A stretch of 64,000 nucleotides of DNA from Aquatica leii (GCA_035610365.1 CM069432.1:171552035-171616034); one strand, 5' to 3'; shown: positions 23,243 to 35,355, numbered from the stretch's first letter. Numbers and translations are program-made. Notes: generated from the letters alone by a model not told the origin.

Positions 23243-24473
23243 GATAAATAAATATTACATATAAATATATGTATTATTAATAAACATTTTTAAATTAACA
23301 TTTATATTCCTTATATCGTATTTATATTAACATTACATTGAAGTAATTATGTGATATAAGATCTATATATAAATAAAGTAAGATGTTCTAGACATCAAGT
23401 TGATGTAATGGTTCTTTCTGAATTATCTCTGTTAACACTTGGTTGTTATGTAACATGTTACAAAGCAATATAAATACTATAGAAATATTATGTGAAATTG
23501 TTTATTGGCGAGAGATGCGATGAATTGAGATACTGTCTAACGCGAAAAAAATGAAAATAATTATTTAAATTTAATCCGTAACGTTTAAACGAGGTTTCTT
23601 GTTTTGTCTTTTTTTTTCTAAACGGAGAAAGCAAGTTTAATATTTTCTTTTCTTTGTCTTTGGCAATTGACGTGTCGCTTATAAGATTTGTTTTACTTTT
23701 TTTGCACCAAAAGAACACGCTAAGAACACCTAAAAAATTTAGTAAAAAGGCATATCAATAATTTTGGTTTGCAAAATGTTTTTATTTCAAGTGTAATCTG
23801 CTGTAAGTCTTTGTTAGATATGACAAAGAATAGCAAACGCGACAAACTGTTAGAAAAAATCCAGTTTTTAAACTGTGGATGTGACAAGGTAGCTCAAATC
23901 GTGTCAGAATCTTAGAAGCTGTTGAACTGTAAACTGCTATAAAACTCTGGTAAAATCCAGTAATCATTTAGTTTTGTTGTTTTTTTTAAATGCATGTCAA
24001 CTAATTAGAGTGCGGTAACACAATCGCCTGGGATCACGCGATATGAATTATTTAATCATTGAATGATATATTTAATCCGCACGTATTTAATCAAACTTTA
24101 GCTAAATTTCTGACAAATCCACTTTTGCTCTAAAATTGATTGTATCTAAAGAAAATTTTACATTTATTCAAATGCTCTCAATCGTATCTAAGCCAGCGAA
24201 AAATTACAGTAAGTGAACGTGAATCTCAATTTTTCGACTTTTCCTTGCATAACATGCTTCTGAGCGCAATATTATTATTTCAATTTTGCACAAATAAAGT
24301 TCGATGTTTTGAGATTTTGTTGCTTGCTTTGTGTTTCTTACCGTACATCGCTATAATATTTATTAATACCTTTTGCTTAAACAAAGCCTAGATTAGAAAA
24401 AGTAAATAAGTACGGTCATTCACGACATTAAAGCTTTACAACCAAAACATCGCGTCTCAATGTTGGTCCAACA
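23242..24473. other. No gene recognised
   Basis: AT-rich. Frames at 23488-23718 (minus) and 24140-24391 (plus) follow background composition. Nothing supported. Confidence 0.4.
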
Positions 24474-24974
24474 ATGGACTACTGGTGGAATAAAGAGAAT
24501 CGCAAACTTATGACAGAGTTTATTGAGCATTTAGAAAATTTATACAAAATTTTTTGTAAAGATGTACTTTCCAGTTTGCAATCATTTTGCACTAAACTAT
24601 TACATACTATTAAAACTATAAATTAGAAACAACAACCGGTAGTGTTTGGGTTTAGAGTTTTTAATACTAATTCAAGCCGATCACAATTTCCGTTCCTTTT
24701 GGAGAGATAAAGGACAAACAAAAATAGAAATAATTAGTGACGCCGGCCCATTTACATGCCATGATGTTTGTTCAAGAGCATGGATTTAAACTAACGCGAT
24801 GCAATTCTTTATAATGAACGGTCTCGCTCATCATATGGTATCGCAAAAAATTCTTCACGTGTCATTAGTGTTGCTGATATACTATCTTCCAGTAATAAAG
24901 AAGTTATAGGAAACAATTCTAAGGCATTTCATAGACAAATGTTAAATAGAATATACGACTCTATTCTAGTTTAA
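24474..24974 (+). pseudogene. Run of decayed plus-strand coding-like pieces, unknown
   Basis: Three pieces on the same strand look protein-like. The first opens MDYWWNKENRKLMTEFIEHL and continues with ENLYKIFCKDVLSSLQSFC. The second is FRSFWRDKGQTKIEIISDAG. The third is DAILYNERSRSSYGIAKNSS, then RVISVADILSSS, ending ...MLNRIYDSILV. They are in different frames separated by stops. I do not recognise the family. Mixed, non-repetitive residues in an otherwise AT-biased zone are the only support. A decayed host gene and an old integrated viral gene are both possible. Confidence 0.3.
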
Positions 24975-25721
24975 TATGTACCTAGAATATTGATTATTTT
25001 TTGTATTTTTATTATTGTGTATGCATTCTTATTTTTGAAAATCGTGATAAACCTTGTTCATTATTACGTAGGTAATATTGTGTTTGCTTTCATAACGTGC
25101 CGACAGTTGCAAGATTTGCAATATCTGAGAATTTTTTACTCATATTGCACTGTACGTGTAAGTTAAAAATTTGTTCTAGTTTTATACACCCTATATAAGT
25201 AAATTTAGTTTGTTTTTAATCGATTTCAAAAAAAGGAGGCGGTTTTCAACTTGTAGAATATTTTTTTATGTATGATTAGTGAATTCTGTATCATGTCGAC
25301 CAATTATCCTTTTTTATTAGAAAGAATCTATATATGAAAAAATTATCCAAATCTAAAGTTTAGATCGGCACGAAATTCATTGATGTGCATTTTTAAGGTT
25401 TTCAGTAGCTATAACCGCTATTGGTAACCGCTATTAAAAAAAATGCACTAACAATTAAAAAATAAATTATTTCAGTTGCAATTAAACGACGTATTTTGCA
25501 TGAAATTGCTTTTTAAAATCGATGCTTAACACATTCAACTTAAATCTATTATAACTTCCAAAGTAACTTTATGAAAAAAAAAAATTGTCGTTTAATTGTA
25601 ACTAAATTAAAGTGCACTTTTGAAGTAGATTCTTTTTTAGTTAAAAATTTTTTTTGTTATTAAAAATTATAAAGATTACTATTCAACTTTCATCGTTCTG
25701 ACATAATACTAAAAATAACAA
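24975..25721. other. No gene; insect-type repeat motif
   Basis: Around 25214-25290, the text TCGATTTCAAAAAAAGGAGG and then TTTTTTATGTATGATTA resembles a short dispersed motif I associate with many insect genomes, especially Lepidoptera (from memory). Otherwise AT-rich and featureless. Confidence 0.35.
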
Positions 25722-26196
25722 TTTTAAAAAACTAAAATAAAAACACGCTTTTATAGCAAACCGAACTAAATAGCAGAAAATATTTTTTCTTATGAAGAGT
25801 TTTTGATACAGCAATAAAAAGTCTAATAATCAATCATTATTAATAACCTCAAAATAAAATTATAGCAAAACATAAATTATTAACAAAATAATTCAATTCA
25901 GAGTAAAAATAGCGTGGGGTGCTTGATATTAAATCTTACAATTATTCCATTGGTAACTATTTATAAAAGAAGCATTATGAAGATATAGTAAATCGCGACC
26001 CACGCTTTTTTATTTTGAATTAAATTATTTTGTTAATAACTTATGCTTTGCTGTAATTTTATTTTGAGGTTATTAATAATGATTGATTATTAGACTTTCT
26101 ATTGCTGTATCATAAGTTCTTCACCAGTAAAAATTATTATCTACTTTTTAGTTTGGTTTGCTATCACAGCGTGTTTTTATTTTAGTTTTTTAAAAC
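25722..26196. mobile_element. Foldback element, about 200 bp arms
   Basis: The left arm (25722-25919) starts TTTTAAAAAACTAAAATAAA and runs to AGCGTGGGG. The right arm (25997-26196) is its inverse, from CCCACGC to GTTTTTTAAAAC. The loop is about 77 bases. The arms differ at several positions, so the element is old. No coding sequence. Superfamily unknown. Confidence 0.6.
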
Positions 26197-26954
26197 TATA
26201 ATTTATTTTCTAAGTTTTTAGTCTCAAAATTATAGCAAGAGTATTTATAATCAAGAGCTTTAATTTTAGAATATCTTTCGTGTGGCAATATATTTCAGTT
26301 TATTTCATTCATGTTTACGTAACCTTTTCATTGCATCTAACGCATCACTACTACTTAATAATCCAATAATTTTTAAAATGTACGTAGGAAAATACCATAG
26401 TGATATCTGAAGTACCATACTCGTTACCATTAAAATCGGTAAAAAAGAATGACATTTACCGTCGTTCTGTTGATACAATAAATATTTTTTTTATTATCCT
26501 AATAATCCTAGACATAACATTGGTACAAAATTATAAAATATTTGTATTGTCATAAGTCCTTGAGACGTGTGCAAATTTTCCAGTTAATCAGATTTTTGGA
26601 AATTGGTGAAAATTACGTTCAAAGATTCCGTTACATAGATACATGTAGGTCAAGCTAATATAACCGTGTTAAAAAGAGATAATTAAAACAATACTATTAG
26701 TACTATATGTTGAATTTAATATCTCACACAAAAACGTTCTGATGTTGAATCTAAACTAGGAACTACATTTTACTATAACTGTCTTAAAAAATGTTTATAT
26801 ATAACGGGATATAAAAGTAATTATTAATTGTCATCTACACTGATGTGCTGAAATATCTCAAAATTTCCAAAATTGGTATTTCTAGCCGACATTCATAAGG
26901 TTACAGATTAAAAAAATAGCTTTTTTGTAAAATTAGCAATACACTATGTATACC

Positions 26955-27200
26955 AAAATTTTTTATTTATGTGGTTTCCCACTTTTGTAAAGAGCTTTAT
27001 TAGGGGGTAACAAAATTGAAAAAAAAAAGTAAACGATAATTTAACAAAAAATCACTACAGAGTTAGGTAATCAACTTGTAAATCAAACCAGATTCTGAAC
27101 TCTTTAGAAGTTGATTATCTAACTTTGTAATGATTCTTTGTTAGATTATTGTTTACTATATTTTTCTTCTTCTTTCTTTCACGCCCTGGTTATTATATTA
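26955..27200. repeat. Penelope-like terminal-region remnant
   Basis: On the minus strand, AAGCTCTTTACAAAAGTGGG matches the stem-loop region of the Penelope-like copies at 45341-45395 and 48341-48396. The adjoining AGTTAGGTAATCAACTTGTA and its inverse (27100-27150) also occur in those copies. No coding part remains. Confidence 0.5.
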
Positions 27201-29290
27201 AAAAATATGAATTCAAATAATCCACTTTAACAAATTAGTTACTTTATCAATATTAAAAAAGTTAATGACAATATACTTTTAAATAAGCGTTCTAAGACTT
27301 GTATTTGTTTGCTACAGACAATGCTTAAAAAAGTCTTAAAAATAAGCCAAAAATATTAAAATTACGCATTTGCATATGCATTTATGCAAATCCATAATTA
27401 TCTAAACCTTATTAGTAACATAGTTTTGAACTCAATTAAACATTTTCTCGTTACGCTACTGGTTTTTATTGTAATACAATAATTAGCGTTTTGCTACGCC
27501 ACTGTATTTAAAACGTCGCGTAGAAAAGTTTCCCCCACAGGTCTTTTACAAGTTACGCGAACTCTAACCAGCGTTACTGGCAAATAGTCAATCCATTTTA
27601 ATGGTATTGGTCGACTTCAATTTTTTTTCTTTACGATTGTCTGACAGAACTGTTCAAAAATACTCAACGTAATTAGTATTTTACATAACATAATTTTCAT
27701 TTGTTGTTGTTTCTAATTTTAGGACGAATTTAGTTTACTAAGTACGAAAATAGAAACAGTTCAACGTCTGAGATGATTCGTTAGTTTTAATTTGTAATAC
27801 AATCTTATGTTAAGAGTATATATATAATATCATTTTTATTTTAGGAGACGCCTATGGCAAATAGGTTAAGTAAGAAAAAAGTGAACGTCGTTGAACGGCG
27901 GCAAAGGCGGTTATCATTCTAAGCATTCTTCTGATTTTTATATGTACGTATTTTGAAACTTTATTCTATTTATTTATGTGCGTAAAATAAACCATTACAA
28001 ATTTATAAATGTTTTTCAGTTTATTTTTTATTTAAAGTTGAACTATAATTTAAATAAATACTAACTGTTTTTGTAAAACATAGAAATATCTTTTTTTAGA
28101 TATATATATATTATTATTTATTACATAAATAAGTATTTATTTATTTTGCAAAAAAACATACGTTTTTTAATTATAATATTACTTTTTATTTATTTTATTA
28201 ATAATTTATAATGCACTTTGTTGAAAAGTTTTAATTTCATCTACTAAATTCGGTAATTTCATTCTGATTATTTCTATTAAATTTAACTGGCATTTTAAAA
28301 GAGTAGTGTTATAAGACCTTTCATGTTCACAATAATTTTTATAAAACATTATTTTTGTTTAAGTAAATACATAATTAAATATTAATAATAGAAACGTGCA
28401 ATTTTATCAATAACAACTTTTGTATCACAATAACAAATATGTCAAAACGAAAACAGCTTTTCAAACAATGTCACGCAATAAATACATAGCGCTGTAACTG
28501 TAAATCGTTGAAAAGCTGTCATATACACAATAATTCTGCAGATAAACGTAACAATACCATCAGTTTGTAAAATATGAAATTTAAAAATTACCATGTATAA
28601 TAATTGCATTACTTTGTATACATGGAAATAGTAAAATTAATTAATATTTTTACATTTAGTAAATTATTAAGTGTGCTGCAGTCTATAAAATACGCTGTAA
28701 AATATAGAAATTAAATGTACTTATTTCTATTATTATAATAACCAAATAAAAAAAAAATCGACGCAAGAACGCATTTATGTAAAATACCGCCCCTTGGCTC
28801 GGGATTAGACTATAGCGTCAGTTTCTTAACGCTACTTTTTTAACGTGCGATTAAGTACTCTTGAAAAGTAATACGTTTGGGGTGAAAGTAGATTCAAATA
28901 ATTTGTAAACAGATTTGTTCAAAACATCTTTTCGCCTAAATCGCCACTTGTATCTTTTTAAAACATATCGAGTATAGATAAAATAAGCACGTGCATCATA
29001 CCTATTTCTTTTAACAAACAACATGTTTAAATTACAAAAAAACTTATTATTAAAAATCATAATAACCATATTGTTCATATTTGTGTATTTAGCTTTTAAA
29101 TGTATTGGAATTATGATACACGACGCTGAATTTTAAGTTCCGACTATTCATAAATAATTTCCTTTAGAGATAAAAATTAACCAATGTAATTATGTATGTT
29201 ACATCGCTAACAAACACGTTGGTACCGTTTTTTGGTAATTTGGAGGTGAAATCTGCCTAGACAGATCACGTTATGGAAAAACTACTGATT
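27201..29290. other. No gene recognised
   Basis: Very AT-rich. Slightly GC-richer patches near 27480-27600 and 28750-28870 show no coding pattern. A frame at 28851-29078 (minus) has no recognisable domain. Confidence 0.4.
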
Positions 29291-29560
29291 TAAACGCTAT
29301 TGACAATCTAGTCTTTGCAGATCGTACCTTATTGGCCAAAGAAGCCCAACTTTTCGAGAAGTTTACGTCGACATCAAGAATGGCTTGAATGCAGTGTAGC
29401 AAAAGAATTATGTCCTTTAAGATGAATCTCGATATTTCTCGACCAAATTAGCACCTAAGTTTATCGGCCCGTTCTATGTAAAACGGAGTGTATCGTATCA
29501 GACCTATGAATATGGAACGCCAAGGATTTGTAAATCAGCTCGACTGGGAATTGTAATTTT
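29291..29560 (+). mobile_element. Short Ty3/Gypsy fossil, integrase C-terminal region
   Basis: Pieces of plus-strand translation such as KLAPKFIGPFYVKRSV and a preceding QKNYVL-type segment match the end of the integrase in 412-like Ty3/Gypsy pol proteins. Only this terminal scrap is present, broken more than once, without recognisable LTRs. Old. Confidence 0.5.
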
Positions 29561-30846
29561 TTTTTATTATTTTAGTTCTTTTGTCTTAGTTTCGTTTTGG
29601 GTTTTAGTTAACTTTTTTTTGGTTTGGTGTAGAGACGGCCTAATAATACTCTCTCTACAGTCGGGACACCACTTGTCGTAAGAGGCGACTAATGGTTCTT
29701 TTATTTTCATTTTTCTTCCTTTTGCTATCTTGTCTATATTTTTCTTTATTTTTCTGTAGTGTTTGTGGCTAGGTGCCATTGCTCGGTGACGGTATTAGTT
29801 GGGGAAAAACGCAATGCACGGATCTCGCTGCACCCTCTTCTACTGTCCAACACCCAGTGATCTGTGTTAAACCCAAACATATACTACCCTTCTTATAGGT
29901 TAGTTTTTTGTTTATTTTAGTTTACTTTCTTGTTAAAGGTTTTCGACTATTGCGAGATCCATAGGTTTTCGTTTTGTTTCACTTTATATATTATCGTCTT
30001 TGTTTTGACGTTTGCAACAATCGGTTTTGGGATTTGTTTAATGGTTGTTAAATCATAGGTTTTTACAACATGCAGATCTCGTGAAGCATGGCGTGACTTC
30101 TTTCTTACCAATGTCCAATGCATTGAGTTGAGCCTGACATTTCCTCAAATCTTTAACTAGTTGTATTTTACAGATTTTGACAATGTTTTTTTTGTTTGTT
30201 GTACCGGATTTAACCAAGGCATAGTAAATTATTACTTATGTGTTGGAAATAGTTTTTTAATTTGTTGATGTACGGTCTTTTATTATTTCACGCGCTTTCG
30301 AGTGTTTTTTGTTTTACGTATGGTGGATACATAAGTTGATGTGCGACACGGTGCCATTTTTGCTTTTGAGCGGCTTTTGAAATTCTTACGACAGATCCTA
30401 GTCAACTAGGGTCAACCTCTCGGCCTTTGAACCATATTACTTTATTTCAGACAAGTACCATCGTTCCAGTTTTTGCACGTAACAACTCTTTTCTCTTCTG
30501 TTATTGCGCCGTTGCCGATCATATTGTTTTCTTCCTTTTTCCAAATATTTGTTGTCTGTCCATTTCCTGTTCGTTTCTCTGTTTTTTATTCACTCATCTT
30601 TCCTTTGTATATTTTTTGCTGCATCTATATTTCATTTTTTACACAATCTGTTTGTTTATCCTAATTACTATTGTAAACTATCAAACTAGGATTAATTCAT
30701 TCGTACTCGTATAATTTAATTGTATTGTCCGCTTATTTTAATTAATATTTGCTATTTATTTATTTCGAGTATTTAATTTCCACGGACTAACAAAATTTAT
30801 TTACCTGCAACGCAATAAAGTAAATAAACTGATTAAGCTAATCGTA
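29561..30846. other. Pyrimidine-rich stretch upstream of Harbinger fragment
   Basis: Long T- and C-rich tracts (for example 30420-30660) give long hydrophobic open frames in three phases that I regard as compositional. Near 29645-29695 the text GTCGTAAGAGGCGACTAATG resembles a motif common in insect LINE tails (from memory). No gene is supported. Confidence 0.35.
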
Positions 30847-31155
30847 ATGGCTATTTTAGAAGAGGTGGACAAGGAAATCCGTGTGATTAGTAAAAAGAAG
30901 CTATGGGTACGAAAATAAATCAATAGAAGAGATAATCTAGGAGCTACGAATTGTCTTTTAAAGGAATTAGCATTGGAAGATTCCAAAGAATACTTCGGTA
31001 CTTTGAGAATGTCCGATAGTTGTGTAAAGTTTTTGTTAATGAAAATACACTGTCAAATTCAGCGTAGTATAGATACCCTTTCAAGAAGTGCGATTCCGGC
31101 AATTACAAAACTACAAGCAGTTCTATACTTTCTTGCTACTGGATGTCGTTTAAGG
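30847..31155 (+). pseudogene. PIF/Harbinger transposase N-terminal fragment
   Basis: From ATG the frame reads MAILEEVDKEIRVISKKKLW then VRK, meets an in-frame stop at 30916-30918, and continues in the same frame with INRRDNLGATNCLLKELALE, DSKEYFGTLRMSDSCVKFLL and AITKLQAVLYFLATGC. The pattern 'W-RPW--RR---G--N-LLKEL--ED---Y--YLRM....KL---LRFLATG' is the N-terminus of HARBI1-like nucleases of PIF/Harbinger transposons. The catalytic DDE part is missing; similarity ends where Ty3/Gypsy sequence begins. The in-frame stop at a position normally occupied by Trp shows this copy is dead. Confidence 0.7.
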
Positions 31156-31891
31156 ACTACGCCGCTTTAATATGGCTACTGCAGTTCCATAACCCTGAAA
31201 GATAAGTGGCAAGATGGATCGAGAGACTGAAAGAGTATGACTATGACACAGAACACCGTGCCGGAAACAGTCATCGGAACGCTGCCGCCTTGTCTAGAAG
31301 ACCATGTCCGGCAGACTGCAGCCATTGTTCGCAACTGGAAGAAAAAGTTGAATGCCTCCGAATGAATGCTTGATGATGAGTGGGAACCCGAGCAGTTACG
31401 TCGCGAACAAAACGACGATCCTGAAATAAGACTACTCCTGGACTGGAAAGAAAGCGGCCGACGACCAACCTGGGAAGTAGTGAGTGCTTTGGGCAGAAAC
31501 ATCAAAGCGTACTAGGCGCAGTGGGACTACTTGATAGTAGCAGACGGTCTTTTTAAGCGATCCCTAGAAAGTGTCAAGGCCACGGAAAACAGACTACAGT
31601 TGGTAGTGCCGAAGAGCAGGGTGTCAGAAGTGTTGAAGCATCTTCACGATGGGACATCAGGAAGACACTTTGGCATTAGGAAGACATTGGGTAAAGTGCA
31701 AAAACGATTCTACTGGATGAACTGCAAAGAAGACGTCATGAAATTGCACGGTCTGCGCATCCGGAAATGGTCCAGCGAGAAACCGTAAAGCACCCATGAA
31801 GCAATACAACGTAGAAAGCCCTTTGGAAAGAGTAGCGATTGACATCGCAGGGCCTTTTCTAGAATCCTATTCAAGAAATAAATAGATCTTA

Positions 31892-32640
31892 GTGGCGATG
31901 GATAATTTTACGAAATGGACCAAGGTTTACGCCATACCCAATCAAGAAGCAACTACAGTCGCAGACGTATTAGTAAAAGAGTTTTTCTGCCGGTTTGGAG
32001 TTCCGTTGGAATTACACTCCGATCAAGGCCGCAACTTTGAGTTTGGGCTGTTTCACGAAGTTTTCCGACTGTTGGAGATTAAAAAAACTATAACGACGCC
32101 TCTCCATCCTCAATCTGATGACATGGTTGAGTGAATGAATCGAACAATGGGCAAGTACTTAGCTAAGGTAGTGTCCGAACACCAAAAAGACTGGAATCAG
32201 TACTTGCACCTTTTTCTAACGGCATACCGATCATCCGTTTACGAAAGCATAGGCCAAGCACCAATCTATGTGATGCTCGGTCGCAAAATACGATTGCCAT
32301 GCAACTTTCAAATTGGACGAAGACCGGAAGAAGAAGTTGCTGGAGAAGATTACGTCAGCAAGCTGATCAAGAGGCTAGACAAAGTACATGAGGAGGTCCG
32401 TAAAAACACAAAAATTGCCAGCGACAGGATGAAGACTAGATATGACGTCAAGGCACAAAATAGTGCGTTTCAACCTGGCGACCTGGTCTGGTTGTATAAT
32501 CCCCAAAGGAGACGTGGTCTGTCGCCGAAGCTGCAAAGGCAATGGGAGGGGTCTTATTAATTTGTGGAACGTATTAATGACGTCATGTATCGCATCCGAA
32601 AACCGCCCAGAGGCAAGCCAAAAGTGGTCCACGTCCATCG
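31892..32640 (+). pseudogene. Integrase region of the Ty3/Gypsy fossil
   Basis: AMDNFTKWTKVYAIPNQEAT, RFGVPLELHSDQGRNFE and TTPLHPQSDDMVE correspond to the DD-E core of Ty3/Gypsy integrases. The following MNRTMGKYLAKVVSEHQKDW, QAPIYVMLGRKIRLPC and FQPGDLVWLYNPQRRRGLSP segments give the C-terminal domain. Fossil part of 31156-33617. Confidence 0.8.
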
Positions 32641-32731
32641 TCTAGCCCCGTTTGCTGGCGATAACCACAATACACAAGTTTAAGTCCGACCCAGAGTAAT
32701 AAGCAGCAGAACCAGGAATCAAATCAAAGAA

Positions 32732-33296
32732 ATGGAGTTTGAGAAGTTTATGAGCTTATACGGAGGTTATGGAAAAGCTAGGTTCGGAGTTACCACCGAG
32801 GAACAACAAGACATGTCCAGAGGGGTTGCGGTCGTGTTTAAAAAGAAGTTTGGGCAGCTAGATGAACTACAAAGACAGCAACCGGCAGTGGGAAAAGTTT
32901 TAAGACTTCGCGGTGACAGACGCCTCGTTTTCTATCTGATCACCAAGAAATACTCACGCTGCAAGCCCTTATACAAAAATCTGTGGCGAAGCTTATGGAA
33001 TCTTAAGAGAGAAATGGAGTTCCACAAAATTAAAAAAATTGGCAATACCCAAGCTTGGTTGTTGCCTAGATCAATTGAATTGGAGGACAGTTCGAAATAT
33101 GCTGGAGGTCGTCTTTCGAGAAACAGACTGCTACTTTCATGCCCAAGGCCGTTGCCGAAATGGAGAGTGCTGCCGCTATCGCCACGATCCATTTTACCGG
33201 TGTCGCATCCAGTTTCCTGCTCTGGCTCAGAACAGGCTTAAGAAGGGAACAGTAAAACATTCTCAAATAACGTCAAATCTACGATTGAATGTATAA
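32732..33296 (+). pseudogene. Macro-domain-like stretch with CCCH motif
   Basis: EFEKFMSLYGGYGKARFGVT, DMSRGVAVVFKKKFGQLDEL, GKVLRLRGDRRLVFYLITKK and a later AIPKLGCCLDQLNWRTVRNM follow the order of an ADP-ribose-binding macro domain (entry loop, 'GVAVVFKKKFG' region, phosphate loop 'PKLGCGL'-type). About 33125-33190 encodes CYFHAQGRCRNGECCRYRH, a C-x7-C-x5-C-x3-H zinc-finger pattern. Macro-domain frames downstream of integrase occur in some arthropod Ty3/Gypsy elements (from memory); whether the CCCH tail is usual there I cannot say. Part of the fossil and broken. Confidence 0.6.
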
Positions 33297-33300
33297 GAAG

Positions 33301-33617
33301 TGTTCGAGCATGCGGAAGGTCAGTTTTTCTCTAACGCCAGTAATTGAATGAAGTTAAAGTGTTGTTACGGTGAAGATAAATAAGTGATTAGCACGTGCGA
33401 AGTTTTAAATAAATAAAAGTGTACATCCAGAAAGTGAACGTGATTTTTAAAGTAAACAACTGTGGACCTATTAGTGATAGCGTATTATTATTGTTTTATA
33501 TAAATTACCGTAAGTTTTTATTCTTAGATAGTTTGATTTAATTAGTTCGGTTAGTTTAAACGTGTACATATTTTTAGTATAATAAATTAATTAGTTTTAA
33601 TAATAAAATTCGTTACA
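33301..33617 (+). repeat. Candidate 3' LTR of the Ty3/Gypsy fossil
   Basis: It starts TGTTCGAGCATG and ends AAATTCGTTACA, a TG...CA span of 317 bases directly after the last coding-like text and a short purine run (AAGAAG). No partner LTR is present in the window, so the call rests on position and ends only. Confidence 0.4.
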
Positions 33618-34234
33618 CTATTATGGACTTTAAACTATATGCAATTTAGCAAACAAGCGAGTTCAAAATTAAATATTTTTTTAAATTAATATTTCAAAAA
33701 GAAGATCTTTTCAGAAAACGATAAATTCAGTTATTAACAGCTGATAACAGGTAATTGTGTACAGATTTGCTTAAGTTAATAAGAGTTTTTATATGAGCAT
33801 TTGTTTGTCAAAACATTAAAAAAGTCTTTAATAAAGAGATAATCATTTTTTATACGGATGAAAATGAATCGAGAGATGCTGTGAAGCGGAAAAATGAGCT
33901 ACTGCGATTTATCGTATTCACTATCATTTTAAATACGTTTTGTTTACTTTTAAAGCACGTTTATAGAAGAAATGCAGATATATCTAGTTTCAGATGTTTT
34001 AATTAAAAGTTATCTAATAGATACACTTTGCTAGTAGTATGGTAATAGCATCTGCTGCATTGCCATCTACATTTAAAAAGCTCAACCTCATTTTGTCTAT
34101 CAACAATCATAATAAACGTAAGATTTTGTATCATCCGATCAACTACATCTAAAGTAATCGCTTCTGTCTCCAAGTATTGAAGAGACTTTTTTAACATAGG
34201 GTTGTCTTACTATAACATATTTATACAATGCTTA
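33618..34234. other. No gene recognised
   Basis: AT-rich spacer. A 64-codon minus frame at 34003-34197 shows no domain. Confidence 0.4.
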
Positions 34235-34918
34235 TCTATATATATAAAAATGTTATGTTGGTTTGTGTACGCTTCAAAAACTCAAAAAGTTCTGCACCGA
34301 TTGAGTTGAAATTTTAACATGATATAAAATTCGCATCAAGGATTGTTTTTATCTATTTTTTGCATCAGTCACATATCTGCGACCGCGAGAAAACAGTTTT
34401 TTTAACGATCAGCTGTGTACCAGTGACCGCGCCATCTGCCATAAGCGAGGAAAACACTCGCTGACAACCGCAATAGTAATGACGCAGTCACATGAGAAAC
34501 AATTTTGTTCCCAATTACATTGTTTATTTACAAAAAAATTTGCATCTGATTTTGATTATTATACAATCTGAAATAAATATTCACTTAAATCAAGAATTTT
34601 TGGTGTGATAGTGTTGTGATCGAACTGCGCCTTTCACCAAATCGTAAGTAGAGGTTATATTTTATATCAAAGATGGACAGTAAAAATATTATTAACTGAC
34701 AGGCAAAATAAAAGGACTTATTATAATTCAAGTGAATTTCTAACAGAAGTGAGTGGTTATATCTTTTTTATTACATCTAACACGTGGACGTAATTATATT
34801 ATTTAGTAATTATATTATTTATTTTGGATTAACCTCACTTTTAATGTATATAAATATAATTACATTAAATGTCAACCATTCAATCACAATGTGCCACTGC
34901 AAAGCGTGGCAGGGTACA
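34235..34918 (+). mobile_element. Non-autonomous Helitron, copy 1
   Basis: It starts A|TCTATATATATAAAAATG and shares both ends with the shorter copy 2: the 5' text through ACCGATTGAGTTGAAATTTT and the 3' hairpin GCCACTGCAAAGCGTGGC followed by AGGGTACA. The final CTAG is replaced by text leading into copy 2. About 680 bases, non-coding. Confidence 0.7.
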
Positions 34919-34929
34919 TCTATCTTCTA

Positions 34930-35148
34930 TCTATATATATATAAAAATGTTATGTTGGTTTGTGTACGCTTCAAAAACTCAAAAAGTTCTGCACCGATTG
35001 AGTTGAAATTTTAACATGATATAAAATCCGCATCAAGGATTGTTTTTATCTATTTTTTTTCACTTTTAATGTATATAAATATAATTACATTAAATGTCAA
35101 CCATTCAATCACAATGTGCCACTGCAAAGCGTGGCAGGGTACAGCTAG
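34930..35148 (+). mobile_element. Non-autonomous Helitron, copy 2
   Basis: A canonical Helitron end pair: A|TC at the 5' end, hairpin GCCACTGCAAAGCGTGGC, then AGGGTACAGCTAG|T at the 3' end. 219 bases, non-coding. It lies 11 bases after the end of copy 1, a head-to-tail placement common for rolling-circle elements. Confidence 0.85.
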
Positions 35149-35355
35149 TACTTAATAAAACTGCATATTCAAAAAATAATCATAAACACTTTATTATTAT
35201 TTATTATTAAAATTTATTAGTTAATCAATTAATTTTAGTATTAACATTTAAATATCTTATAATATAATTTTATTCATTAATAAAACCATTTAACTATTAT
35301 TATTATTTTTTGAAAACGTAACATTAACAATGCTAGAACGAGTAATATATTAATT

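Larger units (their letters stand above)
31156..33617 (+). mobile_element. Broken Ty3/Gypsy (412-like) fossil, 3' half
   Basis: In order: the end of RNase H (ARWIERLKEYDYDTEHRAGN), a zinc-binding spacer, the integrase core, the integrase C-terminal region, a macro-domain-like stretch with a CCCH motif, and a candidate 3' LTR at 33301-33617. Protease, RT and the 5' LTR are absent. It is broken, with several breaks. Overall layout matches insect 412/mdg1-like elements. It abuts the Harbinger fragment on its left side, so one element truncated or replaced part of the other. Confidence 0.8.

Noticed and set aside
30427-30714. Three overlapping hydrophobic open frames on the plus strand
   Set aside because: They come from a long pyrimidine-rich tract; being open in all phases with Phe/Leu/Ser only is a composition effect.
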